Assembly (NCBI GenBank): GCA_036500225.1 | Contig: DASYCJ010000024.1 | Location: forward strand, 1-7,843 | Direction of reading: 5' to 3' | From: DASUBN01 sp036500225 | GTDB lineage: Bacteria > Pseudomonadota > Gammaproteobacteria > Natronospirales > REEB76 | Length of the DNA: 7,843 nt | Shown: piece after piece, positions 5,190 to 7,843 of the stretch | How positions within the stretch are numbered: the first letter of the stretch is position 1 | Layout of the letters: each line of letters begins with the position of its first letter | Translations under genes and position numbers: made by a program | The notes under the pieces: model-generated | What the model saw: the letters and a program-made list of their open reading frames with translations, nothing else | What the model was told of the DNA's origin: nothing | Database searches by the model: none

Positions 5190-6953
5190 ATGACGCCGCG
5201 CACCCTGCTCTACCTCATCATCAGCGTCTTGGTGCTCGGCGCCTGTATCGCGGCGCCCTTCCTCCCCGAGGCGGCCACGCCTTTCGACTTGCAATTGGAT
5301 CGGGTTCAGCGGGTGGCGGTGATCCAGCCGAGCACCCTCGGCACGCCGCTGCCAGCGGGCTTGCAGGCAGGCGACAAACTCTATTTCCAGGACATGCGCC
5401 CCGCCACCCGGCTGTTGCTGCTGATGGGTAAGGCCAACCCGCCGGTGGACACCTCGGTGGACCTAGATGTGCGCCGCGACGACGGGTTGCATACCTTGAG
5501 CGTGAGCTATGTGCCGGCGCCCTTCCTGCGGGGCGACACCGGTGACATGGTGATTGAAGTGGCGAGCTATGCGCTGGCGCTGTTGACCGCGGCCTTGGGC
5601 CTGCTACTCATGTGGCGCGGCCACAGCCGGGCGACGCTCGGCGTGGCCATATGGTGTTTCGGCAGCGTGACCCAGTATGTGACGGCGCTGCTGCCGCTGC
5701 CCATGCCTTACGGCAAGATGTTGAGCACCTTCGGCATGTTGGCCTTCAGCGTCGGAACCCTCGTGGGTCTGTACCTGGTGGCCGACGACCTCACCGCCTC
5801 GGCCCGTGCCCCGCGCCGCCGTACCCTCACCGCCGTGGCACTGACCGCGATCGTACTGATATACGCCGCAGCGATGGTGTTCATCAGTTCGTGGGTCTAT
5901 ACCCACGGCACCGCAGTTGATGGCATCAGCTACATCGTGCCGGTGCACTTCGCCGGCTTCCTATTATCCTTCGGCATCATGGTGGCTGCTTACCGGCACT
6001 GCACGCCGGTGAACAAAGCACGCATCCGCTGGGTGATGGTGGGCCTCATGGGGATGCTTCTGACCTATGCCTTGAGCATCACCGCCGGACGCTTAGGTAT
6101 CGCCGCTTCGGCGGTGAACGTCGCCGCGACCGTGCTCCGAGCCGCTTCACTCATGGGTTTCGCTTACGCGGTGCTGAAACACCGATTGGTGGCCTTGGAG
6201 TTGGTGCTGAACCGCGCGCTGGTCTACGGCCTCATCATGTCAGCGCTGGTGGGCATGTTAGCCGCCATGCTCTCCTTCCTGGAGCACGAGACGCTCACCT
6301 CGAAGACCAACCGGCTGGTGGCATTGTTGATCCCGCTGGTGCTGGGCATGGGGCTCGCCAGCGTGCGCCGCGGCGTAGAGAAGCACGTGGGCAGGTTCTT
6401 GTTCCGCCGCCGGCGTATGGCCGAAGATGCCTTGAGCCAGTTCGCCCGCACCTGCGCGTATATGGAGGACGCGGACAAGCTCCTGAATCTAACCGCCACC
6501 GAGCTTTATCGCCATGCCCGCCCGCAGGCACTGGCGATCTACCTCAGCGGCCCGGAGCACACCGGTGCGATGCGGGTGCGCAAGCACGGCGAGGAGCGCT
6601 ACCCCGAACACCTGGACGCGGACGACCTGGCATTCCTGCGCCTGCGGGCCGGCGATATGGAGGTGGACCTGCACGAACTCGGCAGCGCTCTAGGTGCCGA
6701 TGGCTTCGTCTACGCGCTGGTGCTGCGCAACGAGGTGCTGGGCTTCATCGTCATGGGACCGCGGCCGGCGGAGTCTTATTCCGAAGATGAACGCAAACTC
6801 TTCGCACTGGTGGCCCATCAGGTGGGGGTGGCACTGCATGCCTTGCGGCTGGTGGAGCAGGAAAGGCTGCTGCGCGAGCTGATCCAGGTGTCGCCGGACA
6901 AACTGGTCGCGGTCCAAGATAAGGCTCGCAAACTGGTAGGCGCCCCGGGGTAG
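5190..6953 (+). CDS. Multi-span membrane protein with periplasmic PDZ-like segment and C-terminal GAF-like domain
   Basis: A putative sensor of 587 aa with no named family that I recognise. Order of parts: a membrane anchor/uncleaved signal at 5-23; a periplasmic segment about 30-118 with a PDZ-like turn PAGLQAGDKLYFQD (55-68); then hydrophobic spans near 122-142, 150-168, 178-198, 212-234, 249-268, 280-300, 309-329, 341-362 and 375-393; a basic linker RRGVEKHVGRFLFRRRR (393-409) resembling the one before GAF domains in multi-span histidine kinases; a GAF-like domain about 414-553 (VLRNEVLGFIVMG, then DERKLFALVAHQVGVALHAL); and a short helical tail. No histidine-kinase, GGDEF, EAL or phosphatase motif is present, so the output must be by protein contact or it is a remnant. 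ATG has TAAGGA (5178-5183) 6 bases upstream. A paralogue follows 102 bases later. Domain reading is good; function is inference. Confidence 0.82.
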   Translation: MTPRTLLYLIISVLVLGACIAAPFLPEAATPFDLQLDRVQRVAVIQPSTLGTPLPAGLQAGDKLYFQDMRPATRLLLLMGKANPPVDTSVDLDVRRDDGLHTLSVSYVPAPFLRGDTGDMVIEVASYALALLTAALGLLLMWRGHSRATLGVAIWCFGSVTQYVTALLPLPMPYGKMLSTFGMLAFSVGTLVGLYLVADDLTASARAPRRRTLTAVALTAIVLIYAAAMVFISSWVYTHGTAVDGISYIVPVHFAGFLLSFGIMVAAYRHCTPVNKARIRWVMVGLMGMLLTYALSITAGRLGIAASAVNVAATVLRAASLMGFAYAVLKHRLVALELVLNRALVYGLIMSALVGMLAAMLSFLEHETLTSKTNRLVALLIPLVLGMGLASVRRGVEKHVGRFLFRRRRMAEDALSQFARTCAYMEDADKLLNLTATELYRHARPQALAIYLSGPEHTGAMRVRKHGEERYPEHLDADDLAFLRLRAGDMEVDLHELGSALGADGFVYALVLRNEVLGFIVMGPRPAESYSEDERKLFALVAHQVGVALHALRLVEQERLLRELIQVSPDKLVAVQDKARKLVGAPG

Positions 6954-6993
6954 AAATTGATCTTTTGGGCGTCGTGGCTTAAGAATCTGACTA

Positions 6994-7022
6994 TTGCCGC
7001 AATGGGGCAGGCACGGTAGTTT
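6994..7022 (+). promoter_or_regulatory. Candidate promoter of the second sensor gene
   Basis: TTGCCG (6994-6999), a 17-base spacer and TAGTTT (7017-7022). The block CTATTGCCGC (6991-7000) is identical to 5131-5140, and GGTAG recurs 15 bases further on in both. It lies 33 bases before the start codon, against 27 for the first gene. Weak hexamers alone would not justify the call; the match between paralogues does. Confidence 0.35.
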
Positions 7023-7055
7023 GGTCTTGTCCGAAGGGATAGACAGGATTCCGCC

Positions 7056-7843
7056 ATGACTGCCCGCAAGTTGCTGCTGGTCTTACTCACCCTCATCTGC
7101 ATCGCCGCCTGCCTCGGGCTGCCCTTCGTGCCGCTGGCTACTACACCCTTCGACACGAACAGTGTGAATGACGGTCCGGTACTGCGGGTCTTGCCGAGTT
7201 CCGTGGGGTTGCCCATGCCGACGGGGCTCGAGGCTGGAGACCTGATCGATCTGGAGGATCTCATACCCCGCGACCGTGCCTATTTCCTGGACAACGATAA
7301 CGCTCCTGCAGATACCACCCTGGAACTCGTAGTACGGCGGGGTGACGGCTTGCACCGTGTGCCGATGGCGTTCCAAACCGTCGGATTCCTGAACGGCAGT
7401 GCCGCCAACCGGGTCATCCAAGCCGCTGGGTATTTGCTGCTGCTCGTGGTGACGGCGCTAGGTCTGGTGCTCATGTGGCGCGGCCGGAACCTTGCGGCCT
7501 GGGGCGTGGCGATCTGGTGTTTCACACTCCTGCTGGAGAGCGGGTTGCAGAGTCTGCCATTGCCCTCACCCTTCGGGTACATCCTGAACAGAATCGGAAA
7601 CATCAGTGCGAACACCTTGACGCTGGTGGGCCTCTATATCGTAGCGGTGAGTCTTGCCGGTTCCGTACTGTCGCAGGCAAGGCGACGCGCCCTTCACTGG
7701 ATCTTTGCCACCGTCGTGACGACCTATAGCTGCGGAAACATATTCTTCACTACGTGGTTTTACTTCGACATCAACTTGTCGAGCGGCACATCGATCGTGC
7801 TGCGCGCCATACACATCGTCGGTTTCGCCATCCCCCTGGGGCT
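7056..7843 (+). CDS. Partial paralogue of the upstream PDZ-like/multi-span sensor, cut by the window end
   Basis: The reading frame stays open from ATG at 7056 to the last base (262 complete codons), so the 3' end lies outside the window. It begins MTARKLLLVLL and matches the 5190-6953 product throughout: TTPFD at 29-33; the PDZ-like turn PTGLEAGD at 55-62, with GLxAGD at exactly the same residues as GLQAGD in the neighbour; VVRRGDGLH at 92-100; GLVLMWRG at 136-143; GVAIWCF at 150-156; LPLPSPFG at 167-174; and TLVGLYIVA at 189-197. Spans are visible near 5-23, 121-141, 147-165, 185-203, 213-233 and 248-262. AGGA (7045-7048) is 7 bases before ATG. Whether it ends in GAF alone, or in a kinase or other output domain, cannot be seen. 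It arose by tandem duplication and has since diverged considerably. Coding is certain; function is unknown. Confidence 0.85.
   Translation, partial: MTARKLLLVLLTLICIAACLGLPFVPLATTPFDTNSVNDGPVLRVLPSSVGLPMPTGLEAGDLIDLEDLIPRDRAYFLDNDNAPADTTLELVVRRGDGLHRVPMAFQTVGFLNGSAANRVIQAAGYLLLLVVTALGLVLMWRGRNLAAWGVAIWCFTLLLESGLQSLPLPSPFGYILNRIGNISANTLTLVGLYIVAVSLAGSVLSQARRRALHWIFATVVTTYSCGNIFFTTWFYFDINLSSGTSIVLRAIHIVGFAIPLG

Noticed and set aside
6954..7055. Terminator between the two sensor genes
   Set aside because: Only a 4-base-pair stem (TGCC 6995-6998 with GGCA 7006-7009) without a T-run; too weak to call.

Overview
The window is a GC-rich chromosomal segment from a proteobacterium. It is most likely a gammaproteobacterium, and Xanthomonadales/Rhodanobacteraceae-like is my best guess. 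This rests on the adjacent kbl-tdh pair whose key residues keep E. coli numbering, a stand-alone YjjJ-type HipA kinase, and interspersed REP-like hairpins between genes. The taxonomic call is inference. I see no RNA gene, IS element, CRISPR array or phage gene.

Layout. (1) Positions 43-1320, minus strand: a HipA-family kinase of the solitary YjjJ/HipH type with a fused N-terminal helix-turn-helix. (2) About 1321-1440: an extremely AT-rich island (22 G/C in 120 bases) with a 20/22-identical direct repeat arranged around a perfect 14-base palindrome. This is the probable control region of the kinase gene. (3) Positions 1577-3911, plus strand: kbl (TTG start) and tdh, which together convert threonine to glycine and acetyl-CoA. 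They are separated by 115 bases holding two dispersed-repeat hairpins. (4) Positions 4028-4417: a small SpoIIAA/STAS-like protein of unknown role. (5) Positions 4537-5079: an exported peroxiredoxin, closed by a strong hairpin terminator. (6) Positions 5190-6953 and 7056-7843 (runs off the edge): tandem paralogues of a membrane protein with a periplasmic PDZ-like segment and many membrane spans. The complete copy ends in a GAF-like domain with no visible output domain.

The only clear functional partnership is Kbl with Tdh: Tdh oxidises threonine to the unstable 2-amino-3-ketobutyrate and Kbl cleaves that with CoA. The kinase gene diverges from kbl across a shared 256-base intergenic region. 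The tandem membrane sensors each have a Shine-Dalgarno and share a similar upstream block (CTATTGCCGC, then GGTAG) at nearly the same distance from the start, which suggests common ancestry and perhaps common control. The two most interesting items are the repeat/palindrome arrangement before the kinase gene and the PDZ-like/multi-span/GAF paralogue pair. No wholly new multi-gene system is evident from this window alone.
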